Part shown: positions 36,147-43,746 of the stretch, one piece after another
How the letters are laid out: every line of letters starts with the position of its first letter
Position numbering within the stretch: the first letter of the stretch is position 1
NCBI GenBank assembly: GCA_016720585.1
Contig: JADKKH010000002.1
Span: 186,001-250,000 of the forward strand
DNA length: 64,000 nt
Reading direction: 5' to 3'
From: Chitinophagaceae bacterium
GTDB taxonomy: Bacteria > Bacteroidota > Bacteroidia > Chitinophagales > Chitinophagaceae
Made by a program: the position numbers and the translations under genes
The notes under the pieces: generated by a model
The model's database searches: none
What the model saw: only the letters and a program-made list of their open reading frames with translations
Told to the model about the DNA's origin: nothing

Positions 36147-36157
36147 AGAAAAAAAAT

Positions 36158-36658
36158 TTAGAACCGGCTGATTTGCTCTTTCAACAGTTTTCTTGCAAAG
36201 TGAATCCTGCTTTTAATAGTACCCAGCGGCTCGATCAAGACTTCAGCAATTTCATTGTATTTGTAACCATCAAAGTACAACAAAAATGGCGTCTTAAATA
36301 TTTCCGGTAATTCTGTGATGGCCTTATTAATTTCTTTCATCCGCATATCACTTTCAGCACCGTTGCTGACAGTAGACTGGTTATAATTGATCAGGTAATC
36401 ATTGGAAGTACTATCGAAAATGGTTTTTTGTTTAGCTTTTCTACGGTAATTATTAATAAAAATATTCCGCATGATCGTGAATAGCCAGGCTTTGATATTG
36501 GTGCCGGCATTGTATTTTTCATGATTAGCCAATGCCTTGTATAAAGTTTCCTGGTACAAATCATTTGCGTCTTCTGTATCCCTGGTAAGTTTGATGGCAA
36601 AGGGCTTTAAAAAATCAACGTTGCTGACCAGCATCTGGTTAAACTCAATAGTAGACAT
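36158..36658 (-). CDS. ECF-family RNA polymerase sigma factor heading the carotenoid operon
   Basis: A 166-residue sigma-70 family protein. Region 2 is at residues 20-75 ('TEDANDLYQETLYKAL', 'NIKAWLFTIMRNIFINNYRRK') and the region 4 helix-turn-helix at residues 112-160 ('LPEIFKTPFLLYFDGYKYNEIAEVL', 'GTIKSRIHFARKLL'). It is the first gene of the operon sigma-crtI-crtB-idi-crtZ-crtY; the gap to crtI is 11 bases. There is no adjacent anti-sigma gene; control is probably at its own promoter by the CarH-type regulator upstream (inference). It may activate light-response genes elsewhere. Confidence 0.93.
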   Translation of the reverse strand: MSTIEFNQMLVSNVDFLKPFAIKLTRDTEDANDLYQETLYKALANHEKYNAGTNIKAWLFTIMRNIFINNYRRKAKQKTIFDSTSNDYLINYNQSTVSNGAESDMRMKEINKAITELPEIFKTPFLLYFDGYKYNEIAEVLIEPLGTIKSRIHFARKLLKEQISRF

Positions 36659-36683
36659 AAATTCTTGTTTAATGTTTCAGCGT

Positions 36684-36713
36684 CAAAGTTAAACAAAATA
36701 TAGATGTGGCCAA
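36684..36713 (-). promoter_or_regulatory. Promoter of the sigma-crt operon
   Basis: On the minus strand TTG (36713-36711), exactly 19 bases, then TAACTTTG (36691-36684). This is a full match to the Bacteroidota -33/-7 consensus TTG-N19-TANNTTTG. The -7 box is 25 bases upstream of the ATG at 36658, leaving a short leader. Confidence 0.8.
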
Positions 36714-36719
36714 AAAATT

Positions 36720-36751
36720 TTGTTTATTTATTTAATAAAAATGATAAACAA
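36720..36751. promoter_or_regulatory. Inverted repeat upstream of the crt promoter, candidate CarH operator
   Basis: TTGTTTAT (36720-36727) and ATAAACAA (36744-36751) form an 8-bp perfect inverted repeat with 16 bases between, just upstream of the -33 element and between the carH gene and the operon it probably controls. The surrounding DNA is extremely AT-rich, so chance is possible. Confidence 0.45.
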
Positions 36752-36781
36752 CAAATCAATACTTATTAAACTGAAAATCAA

Positions 36782-37666
36782 TTAAATAGAAGCAATAAGC
36801 TCCATCACTTCGGGAAGCGATCTTTTAAATTCAACAGAAATCGGGACTGGTTTCCGGTAGTTTTTCGTGAGTTGGCCCGAAATAATGGTTTTCGTATCCC
36901 CAAAATTGAGCTTTACATTTTGCAGGAATTTCTCAAAATTGAAATTGGAAGCGGTTGCAGTAAGGTGAACAAAAACTATATCGGGCTTTTTGATGTTGAT
37001 AACGTGTTGTACATCCTTAACCGGCACATTGGCACCCAGGTAGATTGTTTTAGCGCCCCGGCTTTTCAGCAGATAATACAGGTACAACAAACCCAGTTCA
37101 TGATGTTCGCCCTCTGGTAAAAAAAGAAGAACGGTTTTGTCAATCTTTAAATGTGTGCTGGCGGTTTCAATACCAACAATCAGTTTTTGACGGATAATAT
37201 TGGTAACCAAATGCTCCTGGGCGGGGCTAATATGACCGGTAAGCCAGAGGATCCCGATCTTTTCTAAAAAAGGAAAAATAATCTGTGTTACGGTTCTTTC
37301 AATTCCTTTTGCGGCAATATAATTTTTCAATATATCTTCAAATCGTTCCATCTCCAGGCAAACCATTTCCTGAACCAGGTCGTTGATGATCCGCTCCTGG
37401 ATAGCCCGGGCATCGGCCATTGAAAGAATTTTTTCCCTTATCTCTTGTGGTTGCATCCGGTCTATATGCGAGATCTTGAAACCAAATTTATTGAGTAGCG
37501 CAATATTGAGAACAGTCTTTAACTCATCGTTGCTGTAATACCGGATATTCGTAGTAGTCCGATGTGGCTTCAGAAATTGATACCGCTGTTCCCAGATACG
37601 AATTGTATGGGCTTTAATACCGGAGAGGTTTTCAAGGTCTTTTATGGTAAATGCATTCATATCCAC
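36782..37666 (-). CDS. carH: MerR-family regulator with B12-binding domain (CarH/LitR type photoreceptor)
   Basis: A 294-residue protein. Residues 4-75 are a MerR-type winged helix-turn-helix ('TIKDLENLSGIKAHTIRIWEQRY', 'IRYYSNDELKTVLNI'). Residues about 90-170 form the helical bundle with Trp141 and, nine residues later, Glu151-His152: exactly the W-x9-EH motif that caps adenosylcobalamin in CarH. Residues about 178-290 form the Rossmann-like B12 domain with E187-x-H189-xx-G192, the lower-ligand histidine motif. In CarH, a dark tetramer represses carotenoid genes and light breaks the Co-C bond to release DNA. Its position ahead of the sigma-crt operon supports the same role. An alternative start is the ATG two codons in (37660). 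Confidence 0.9.
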   Translation of the reverse strand: MDMNAFTIKDLENLSGIKAHTIRIWEQRYQFLKPHRTTTNIRYYSNDELKTVLNIALLNKFGFKISHIDRMQPQEIREKILSMADARAIQERIINDLVQEMVCLEMERFEDILKNYIAAKGIERTVTQIIFPFLEKIGILWLTGHISPAQEHLVTNIIRQKLIVGIETASTHLKIDKTVLLFLPEGEHHELGLLYLYYLLKSRGAKTIYLGANVPVKDVQHVINIKKPDIVFVHLTATASNFNFEKFLQNVKLNFGDTKTIISGQLTKNYRKPVPISVEFKRSLPEVMELIASI

Positions 37667-37689
37667 AGATAATTACAACCTTAAATAAA

Positions 37690-37717
37690 AAAAGTTCAGC
37701 CAAATGGCTGAACTTTT
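37690..37717 (-). terminator. Terminator after cpsB-like gene
   Basis: A 12-bp perfect stem AAAAGTTCAGCC / GGCTGAACTTTT with loop AAAT, A-run and T-run flanking. It lies 20 bases past the phosphatase stop and about 30 bases upstream of the carH start, separating the polysaccharide and carotenoid units. Confidence 0.88.
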
Positions 37718-37736
37718 AAATTAAATTTTATTGTAT

Positions 37737-38480
37737 TTAAAGATCCTGGTTCCTGATCTTGCCTGTTGCCAGGATTTTTTTAAGTGCTGTCCCCAGTGCC
37801 GGATTTTGCAACGCTTCCAGGTGCCGCACGTTATGAAGGTCGGTTCCTACCAGGTCGTAATACTCTTTTTTAGCCAGGTATTGGGCCAGTTCCTGTACAG
37901 ATTTACCATAATGACCGGTTAATGAAAGCACATTCAGCTGAAATAAACAGCCAATATCTTTCAGTTCTTCATAAAACTCTTTGTGTCTTTCGAGGTAAAT
38001 ATATCTTTCCGGGTGTGCAATCACCGGCAGGTAGCCCTGCATCTGCAATTCAAATAAAATATCTTTCAATCCATGTGAAGGGTATGCTAATGAAAATTCC
38101 ACCAGGATCATTTTACCACTGATAGTAAGTAATGGTTCTCCGGCTTTTAGCAGACCGGCTACATAATCATCCAGGAAATATTCTGCAGCAGCATTGATCT
38201 CAACATCAATCCCTTCTGTTTTTACTGCGGCTCTTAGCAATTCCAGTTTCCCGGAAATGATCTCCGGGGTGTTTTTATAAATATCCCCCATAATATGCGG
38301 GGTCGTTATCAATTTGGTATAACCCAGGTCCACCATACCCCGGATAAGTTTCAGGGAGGTTTGCATATCGGGAGATCCGTCATCGATCCCCGGGAGCAGA
38401 TGTGAATGAATATCTGTTCCCGGTAATCCAAAATCCTTTTTGGAAGCGGCAGGTTTTGATCTGGAAAAAATATTCAACAT
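37737..38480 (-). CDS. CpsB/YwqE-type PHP-domain tyrosine phosphatase
   Basis: A 247-residue metal-dependent phosphatase of the PHP family. In capsule and exopolysaccharide systems these enzymes dephosphorylate the tyrosine kinase that controls chain length. Metal ligands are in 'DIHSHLLPGIDDGSPDM' (HxH near the N-terminus), 'LITTPHIMGD', 'PVIAHPERYIYL' and 'LVGTDLHNVRH'. It is the promoter-distal end of the polysaccharide cluster, though a 430-base gap separates it from the next gene. No Wzc-type kinase lies in the window. Confidence 0.9.
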   Translation of the reverse strand: MLNIFSRSKPAASKKDFGLPGTDIHSHLLPGIDDGSPDMQTSLKLIRGMVDLGYTKLITTPHIMGDIYKNTPEIISGKLELLRAAVKTEGIDVEINAAAEYFLDDYVAGLLKAGEPLLTISGKMILVEFSLAYPSHGLKDILFELQMQGYLPVIAHPERYIYLERHKEFYEELKDIGCLFQLNVLSLTGHYGKSVQELAQYLAKKEYYDLVGTDLHNVRHLEALQNPALGTALKKILATGKIRNQDL

Positions 38481-38910
38481 TATGAAATATAACTAATATA
38501 TACAATTAATATGCTTCTTTGCCTTGGCTTAGTTCATTACACGATTCTGACAGATTAATTCAAATTTCAATTAAAAATTTTTGTTGTCTATCACTTAAAA
38601 AACCCGTGTTAAAGCGGATTAATTGATAAACATAGCACTATAAACAATGTTGCAGCAGTAACGGGGATATCCACCGATCCTGACAAAGCTCTGACTATCG
38701 GGACCATTGGCTTAAACATAGGCATTATACCGGAAAAGTCAGGACTAATTTATAAATACAAATGGTGAAAAATAATTTATAAGCCGGACCTAAGTGCATT
38801 CAATTCCGTTAACTATCAAATATCAATTAAACAAACCCACCCCTTTTAAAAAAATTCTAATTGAATATTTCCTAAACCCCTTTCAGGAAGGGATGGGGAG
38901 CCTGCCAATT
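38481..38910. other. 430-base intergenic gap
   Basis: AT-rich sequence with no credible gene. A short imperfect palindrome occurs around 38873-38900 (AAACCCCTTTCAGGAAGGGATGGGG type). It contains the promoter region of the phosphatase gene, but I could not identify a consensus -33/-7 pair; TATATTTC near 38484-38491 is one mismatch from the -7 box. Confidence 0.35.
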
Positions 38911-39573
38911 CTAAATATTTCTTACGGGCAAAGAAGGAAAAACTTTAAACACCAACTGGCTTTTTGGAAAGAAGACATACCATCCTGTGAGAAAGAGTAA
39001 CATAAAGTCTGTAAAAAAATTCCGGTGTTGCTGATACCACAATTCAAGCGCACCTTTATAGGGAAGGATAATTTTTCGGTAGCATTCTTCAGGGGATAAT
39101 TCACTTTTTGTAATGATGAGTTCCTCATCCCTGAATACGATCGATCCGATACCCGTCAACCCCGGGGTAACATCATACACTTTTGATTTCAATTCATCTG
39201 TATATCTGTCAAAACCACTTTGCATTAAAGGTCTTGGTCCCACAAAGGACATATCACCAATAAGAATATTGAACATTTGCGGAAGTTCATTCAACTTGGT
39301 TTTTCTCAGAAATCTTCCCACGGTGGTCACTCTCGGATCTTTTCGCATCGTAAGGTCTTTGGAACCCATGTTGGGACTGTTCTTCAGCATGGTCGCGAAT
39401 TTCCAGATGCCGAATATCCTATTTTTATACCCCACCCGATCCTGCTGGTAAAAAACCTCATGCTCCCCGGTAAATAATAAGAGCAGGATGACAGGAATAA
39501 AAAAGGGAAGCAATATCAGTAATGCTACAAGTGAAAAAAGGATATCAAAAAAACGCTTGATGAATTTGTACAT
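38911..39573 (-). CDS. Bacterial sugar transferase (polyprenyl-phosphate glycan priming enzyme)
   Basis: A 220-residue protein of the monotopic phosphoglycosyltransferase family (PglC/WcaJ C-domain type). It transfers a sugar-1-phosphate from a nucleotide sugar to undecaprenyl phosphate, starting a repeat unit. One hydrophobic reentrant helix is at residues 10-35, preceded by the basic 'KRFFDILFS'. Conserved sequences are 'DRVGYKNRIFGIWKFATM', 'DPRVTTVGRFLRKTKLNELPQ' and 'NILIGDMSFVGPRPL'. The four N-terminal helices of long WcaJ proteins are absent, so this is the short form. Confidence 0.92.
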   Translation of the reverse strand: MYKFIKRFFDILFSLVALLILLPFFIPVILLLLFTGEHEVFYQQDRVGYKNRIFGIWKFATMLKNSPNMGSKDLTMRKDPRVTTVGRFLRKTKLNELPQMFNILIGDMSFVGPRPLMQSGFDRYTDELKSKVYDVTPGLTGIGSIVFRDEELIITKSELSPEECYRKIILPYKGALELWYQQHRNFFTDFMLLFLTGWYVFFPKSQLVFKVFPSLPVRNI

Positions 39574-39609
39574 TGTTACGACTGGAATTAAAGTCCAAAA
39601 TGGGCCTTT

Positions 39610-39658
39610 CTAAAAACTCTGTCAGTCTGAGCTTGTCGAAGACTGACAGAGTTTTTAG
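39610..39658. repeat. REP-like hairpin with 18-bp perfect stem
   Basis: CTAAAAACTCTGTCAGTC (39610-39627) is perfectly inverted at 39641-39658; the 13-base loop is TGAGCTTGTCGAA. The core GAGCTTGTCGAAG flanked by a short stem is a widespread intergenic repeat type in bacteria, including Bacteroidota. It lies between the epimerase and sugar transferase genes and could also serve as a terminator. Confidence 0.8.
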
Positions 39659-39671
39659 AGATTCCCTAATA

Positions 39672-40682
39672 TTATTGAAAAGTAATTTTCTCCGGCACCG
39701 TTTTACCGGCATCAAAATACTCATTATACCATTCGACCGTTTTCTTAAGCCCGTCCTTCCAGCTGACTTTTGCAGTAAATCCTAATTGCTTTTTTGATTT
39801 GGTTATATCCGGACTTCTGCGGGAAACTGAACCGGGATAAGTTTCCGCATTAACATAAGCGCCTTTAAAATTCATCAACTCCCCTGTATAACGTGTAAGT
39901 TCTTCGATGGTTATTTCTATCCCTGTTCCCAGATGGTATATCTCTCCGTTGGTACCGGGTGTTTCCATGGCCAGCACGGTACCTTCCACCGCATCGGTGA
40001 TATAACAAAAATCCCTTGTCTGATCATGCCCATATATCTTATACGGATCTTCACCATTCCTGAACCGGATGACAAGATGGGGAATCACATGATTAAAACC
40101 CATTCTTGGTCCGAATACATTATGATACCGGATGATGGTTATTTCAAAGCCCAGCATTTTCCCATAGTTAAGAAAGCCTGATTCTCCCAGGATCTTTGTC
40201 ACCGCATAGGTAAACCGGGGGTGAGCAATATTCTGTATCGTCAGCGGCACTTCCTCCGGAGTGGGAATCTTATAACCAAAAGCATCAATCGTGCCCGCAT
40301 AATTTTCACTGGTGGAGGCAAAAATGACTTTACCGATTTTTGACCGGCGGATCCATTCCAGTGTATAGAGTGCCAGCGATGTGTTGATACGAATGACCTC
40401 ATGTGGTTTGGAATTAGCATTATCAACTCCCACCAGGGCTGCCATCATGTACACCTGGTCATACGCATTATCGAGTTTGTTATAAGCTTCCGGGTAAGAA
40501 AAATCATCTTCAATTACTCTGATAGCATATTTACTCACTAATTCATCGAATACATCGTCCCGGTTTTTTTTCATAAAATTATCGGCTATCGTCAGTTCAT
40601 AATCCCGGTTCTCTGCCAGGTATTTCGTTATGTTGAACCCGATAAAACCGGCACCGCCTAATATCAATACTTTTTTACGCAT
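39672..40682 (-). CDS. NAD-dependent nucleotide-sugar epimerase/dehydratase
   Basis: An SDR-type enzyme. The ATG at 40682 gives 336 residues beginning 'MRKKVLILGGAGFIGFNI' with the NAD motif GGAGFIG at residues 9-15; in-frame starts at 40742 and 40769 would add a 20-29-residue leader and are less likely. The active-site segment is 'VIFASTSENYAGTIDAFG' with YAVTK (YxxxK) later. 'RYHNVFGPRMG', 'GHDQTRDFCYITDAVEGTV' and 'EIYHLGTG' are typical of UDP-glucuronate/UDP-glucose 4-epimerases and related dehydratases. The exact sugar is not decidable. It lies in the polysaccharide locus, just downstream of the REP array and transposase. Confidence 0.88.
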   Translation of the reverse strand: MRKKVLILGGAGFIGFNITKYLAENRDYELTIADNFMKKNRDDVFDELVSKYAIRVIEDDFSYPEAYNKLDNAYDQVYMMAALVGVDNANSKPHEVIRINTSLALYTLEWIRRSKIGKVIFASTSENYAGTIDAFGYKIPTPEEVPLTIQNIAHPRFTYAVTKILGESGFLNYGKMLGFEITIIRYHNVFGPRMGFNHVIPHLVIRFRNGEDPYKIYGHDQTRDFCYITDAVEGTVLAMETPGTNGEIYHLGTGIEITIEELTRYTGELMNFKGAYVNAETYPGSVSRRSPDITKSKKQLGFTAKVSWKDGLKKTVEWYNEYFDAGKTVPEKITFQ

Positions 40683-40750
40683 AATGTTACGGATTTGTTG
40701 CCCCGGGCTTAACCAATTTTTTATTTTTTGAATTTTATTCATATTATTTG

Positions 40751-41049
40751 TTTTGCCCTTCCAGGGCAATTGAAAAAAAACATTCCGGGTCTACCGGTAT
40801 GTTGCCCCGCTGGGGCATAAACAATATCACGTTTCCATTTTTCTCGTCGCGGAGGGGCGGTATATCGGTAACCCCCTCACAATCCCGATGCCTAATTGCC
40901 CCGGAGGGGCAAAACTTTCAATTCACAACCGATATTTAAACCCGAGGAGCATAAACAATTTCCCACTCCAACTCTTTTCGCCCCAGAGGGGCGGTATATC
41001 GGTAACCAAGACATGACCTCGCTTCTCTCTTGCCCCAGAGGGGCAAAAC
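40751..41049. repeat. Array of REP-like palindromes next to the RAYT transposase
   Basis: At least six short GC-rich palindromes of the type GCCCC-N2-3-GGGGC occur in 300 bases: around 40751-40770, 40802-40817, 40843-40857, 40896-40912, 40978-40995 and 41030-41046. Two end in the tail GGGGCGGTATATCGGTAACC (40853-40872, 40988-41007) and two in GGGGCAAAACTTT/TTT. They are arranged as two copies of a ~130-base unit: palindrome with CATAAACAAT tail, palindrome with GGTATATCGGTAACC tail, palindrome with CAAAAC tail. The array lies directly downstream of an IS200-like transposase, as expected for REP sequences and their tyrosine transposase. Confidence 0.85.
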
Positions 41050-41052
41050 TTT

Positions 41053-41517
41053 TCAATCAACCAATGCTTGAAAAAGAAATTCTTTTTTATACTCTACTCC
41101 AAACTCATTCAGTAATGATTCATACTCCTTCAGAAAATGTTCTTTCTTATGATGTTCTTCCTGATTATGTATATAATTGCAAACAACAGGTATTTCCTTT
41201 TTCGTATAGGAGAACGCTCCATATCCTTCCTGCCACCGGAACAAAGAAGAAGTCAGTCTTTCCATATTTATCCATTCCGATGATTCGCCTTTCACAATCC
41301 TCATTAAATCAGATAAAGATTGTGCAGGCCGCATTCCAAAAAACATATGAATATGATCCGGCATACCATTTATTGCCAGCATTTTATGACCCTGATTTTG
41401 AACAATTCCAGTTATATATTTATACAACCGGTCTTTCCATTCAGCCGTTATCACTGATTTCCTGAACTTAACAGCAAATACACAATGAATATGAATCTGT
41501 GTATAGGTATCCGGCAT
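41053..41517 (-). CDS. REP-associated tyrosine transposase (IS200/TnpA_REP family)
   Basis: From the ATG at 41517 the protein is 154 residues, an intact Y1 HUH transposase. The metal-binding HUH motif is 'DHIHMFF' (His55, His57) and the catalytic tyrosine is Tyr104 in 'GAFSYTKKEI', followed by the helix 'VVCNYIHNQEEHH'. A start at 41553 would add 12 residues and overlap the next gene upstream. It lacks tnpB, and its 3' flank is the REP array at 40751-41049, so it is a domesticated or REP-mobilising RAYT rather than a simple IS200 copy. It sits between the nucleotide-sugar dehydrogenase and epimerase genes of the polysaccharide locus. Confidence 0.92.
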   Translation of the reverse strand: MPDTYTQIHIHCVFAVKFRKSVITAEWKDRLYKYITGIVQNQGHKMLAINGMPDHIHMFFGMRPAQSLSDLMRIVKGESSEWINMERLTSSLFRWQEGYGAFSYTKKEIPVVCNYIHNQEEHHKKEHFLKEYESLLNEFGVEYKKEFLFQALVD

Positions 41518-41533
41518 TATGGCTTTTATTTTT

Positions 41534-43045
41534 TTACAGATCCCCCCGGCCAATGACCTTAACGGTATGTTTTGAAGAAAGTAATCTGATCTCTTCGTTG
41601 GTCAGTACACCAATAGTATCATAAATAAAAGAAGCAGACTGTTGAAACAATTTATCAAGGAGATCGGGATTATTCCTGTATTCTTTATGCCCGGTTGTAA
41701 TAGCTATGAGATCATATTCCTGTTCGAGTAATTTATCAAGGTCCTGGTTGACCCATACATCTTTCTCTTCCCAGTATAAAACATGCGGGTCGTGCAGTAC
41801 AATGGCAGCACCTTCTATTTCCAATTGATCATAAAATCCTTCCACCGGGGTATAACGGGTATCGCCCACATCATTCAGGTAACTGACCCCCAGTAACAAA
41901 ACCTTTTTTCCTACAAGCGGTCCGGGGTATTGTGATTGCAGAAATTCAAATGCATAGAGCGGCATCTTGTCATTGATCTGCACGCCTTTTTCGCTTTGAT
42001 GAAGTCTTTCAGTGCTGCCAAACAAATTCATTTTTGCCCAACTCGCCAGTAAAGGGTCTTTGGTTAGGCAATATCCTCCTACCCCCAAACCGGGTAACAT
42101 AATATTTTTGTGTGTAGGCCGTAATCGTATCGCATTTACCACTTCATAAATATCCACGCCCGCTTCTTCAGCAAAGCGGCTCCATTCTACCATAAAAGCA
42201 ATATTCATAGCCCGGAAAGAATTTTCCAGCACTTTGGCCATTTCCGTAGCATTTGTATTACCCAGGCGGGTCAATGGATACTCATCTGTCCGGATGACAG
42301 TTTTCAAAAATGTTTCTACGGCAAGGGCACTGGTTTCATCGGTGCCGGCAAATACCCGGTAGAAATTCTGAATAGAGTCGATATACTTAGGTCCGGGCAT
42401 GACCCTTTCGTAGGAATGCCCCACTTTTAATTCATCTTTTGATAATCCTCTTTTTAAAAGGCATTCTTCCAATATGGGCTTTACAATTTTTTCAGAAGTA
42501 CCCGGCGGAACAGTTGTCTCAACCAATACCAATACATCCGGTTTACAATTAGTGCCGATACTTTCGATTGCTTTTTTAAAAGGTGTGAGATCCACGCTGT
42601 AATCTTCAGGTTCAGTACCTTCCGAAGATTGTTTTTTTACATCCAGGTTAATATCTACGACAATTACATCTGCTTTGCTATAAACATAGGAGTCATAGGT
42701 AGCATAATAATTTTGCTTTTTCCGGGCGTTCTCATAATACAGTGAAATCTTGGGATCGCTTGCCAGCACCGGAAATACACCTTCGTTGATGGAACATATT
42801 TTCCAGTAAGATGCAGGCGTGGGAAGATCGATGCCGATAACCGCATATTCTTCAGTCAGCGCATTGGCTACGACCAGACCCATCACCGAGCCTACAAAGC
42901 CGAGACCCTGGACCACCACTACTTTTTTACCCGGATGCAATGAAAGAAACTGATCAATACCTGCCTGATCATCCGCTTGCTTAGGCAATGGATATTCCTT
43001 TTGGGTAATGGGACTACGGGAGGTTTTTTGAATTGTTGTTTCCAT
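41534..43045 (-). CDS. Nucleotide-sugar (UDP-glucose/GDP-mannose type) dehydrogenase
   Basis: A 503-residue NAD-dependent enzyme that oxidises C6 of a nucleotide sugar to the uronic acid. The Rossmann motif is 'VVVVQGLGFVGSVMGLVVA' near residue 43. The central signature 'NTNATEMAKVLENSFRAMNIAF' carries the conserved Lys/Asn. The catalytic Cys is in 'LGVGGYCLTKDP', a GGxCxxKD motif with Thr where Pro is usual. The C-terminal domain contains 'VLLLGVSYLNDVGDTRYTP' where many members read 'G(L/V)xxKxxxxDxRxSP'. It is longer than the typical 430-450 residues owing to an N-terminal extension. Its product would be a uronic acid for the surface glycan. Confidence 0.92.
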   Translation of the reverse strand: METTIQKTSRSPITQKEYPLPKQADDQAGIDQFLSLHPGKKVVVVQGLGFVGSVMGLVVANALTEEYAVIGIDLPTPASYWKICSINEGVFPVLASDPKISLYYENARKKQNYYATYDSYVYSKADVIVVDINLDVKKQSSEGTEPEDYSVDLTPFKKAIESIGTNCKPDVLVLVETTVPPGTSEKIVKPILEECLLKRGLSKDELKVGHSYERVMPGPKYIDSIQNFYRVFAGTDETSALAVETFLKTVIRTDEYPLTRLGNTNATEMAKVLENSFRAMNIAFMVEWSRFAEEAGVDIYEVVNAIRLRPTHKNIMLPGLGVGGYCLTKDPLLASWAKMNLFGSTERLHQSEKGVQINDKMPLYAFEFLQSQYPGPLVGKKVLLLGVSYLNDVGDTRYTPVEGFYDQLEIEGAAIVLHDPHVLYWEEKDVWVNQDLDKLLEQEYDLIAITTGHKEYRNNPDLLDKLFQQSASFIYDTIGVLTNEEIRLLSSKHTVKVIGRGDL

Positions 43046-43112
43046 GTTCAGTTAATCATGATTAAGAGGATATCCGGATTATATAAAAAATGAATTTAAA
43101 GATACAGTTTTG

Positions 43113-43745
43113 TTATCCGGAGATTGTACGGGCAGGATTTCCCACTACCGTTGCCCCATCGGGAATATTATTAAGAATGACACTGCCCGCACCGATAATA
43201 ACATTTTTGCCCACCACTACACCCTGCTTTATCACAGAATTAGCCCCTACAAATGTGTTATCCCCGATAGTTACATCGCCACATAAAACAGCACCGGGGG
43301 CTATAAAGGTAAAATCACCAATAATACAACCATGCTCTATTACACATCCGGTATTGCAAACCGCCGTCATACCTAATTCTGTAAGGGCATTGATAGAAAC
43401 ATTGGCAGAGATAAAATGTCCATGTTTCAGTTTTACGGATGGAGAAATTACTGCTGATGGATGAATCGCATTAACAGGTTCCCCTAATACAGTGGTAACT
43501 GCTTCATAAATTTTACGGCGCAGGTGGTTGTTATTTCCTATCCCGATAAAATAATCATAGTATTTCAGTCTTTCCAGTACGGCTGGATCATTTTCAGAAC
43601 CGAGATATAAAAGATTGAATGGGTTTGAATTTTTTACGCTGTTATCACAGTATGCTTCAACAGAATACCCGCAGGCAATCAATATATCAACCCCAGTATG
43701 AGCATGCCCGGAATAACCAATAATAGCAACAGGTTTTTTCATCAA
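43113..43745 (-). CDS. NeuD/PglD-like sugar O/N-acyltransferase
   Basis: A 210-residue left-handed beta-helix acyltransferase. Residues 1-90 form a Rossmann-like sugar-nucleotide domain ('VAIIGYSGHAHTGVDILI'). From residue 95 hexapeptide repeats run to the end ('NAIHPSAVISPSVKLKHGHF', 'IEHGCIIGDFTFIAPGAVLCG', 'VIIGAGSVILNNIPDGATVVG'), with the terminal 'VVGNPAR' typical of the family. It uses acetyl-CoA to acetylate an amino or hydroxyl group of a nucleotide sugar. It is 1 base upstream-adjacent to the glycosyltransferase gene at 43747. Confidence 0.9.
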   Translation of the reverse strand: MMKKPVAIIGYSGHAHTGVDILIACGYSVEAYCDNSVKNSNPFNLLYLGSENDPAVLERLKYYDYFIGIGNNNHLRRKIYEAVTTVLGEPVNAIHPSAVISPSVKLKHGHFISANVSINALTELGMTAVCNTGCVIEHGCIIGDFTFIAPGAVLCGDVTIGDNTFVGANSVIKQGVVVGKNVIIGAGSVILNNIPDGATVVGNPARTISG

Positions 43746-43746
43746 A

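Noticed and set aside
38866..38900. Imperfect palindrome with CCCCTTTC...GGGATGGGG as a terminator
   Set aside because: The stem is broken, there is no T-run on either side, and no gene ends nearby on the plus strand.
40751..41049. CRISPR array
   Set aside because: The repeated units are palindromes with variable tails and irregular spacing, no cas gene is near, and a RAYT transposase adjoins them.
40896..41465. A 189-codon plus-strand frame across the REP array and opposite the transposase
   Set aside because: It is antisense to an intact transposase with catalytic residues and starts within palindromic repeats; its translation has no family features.
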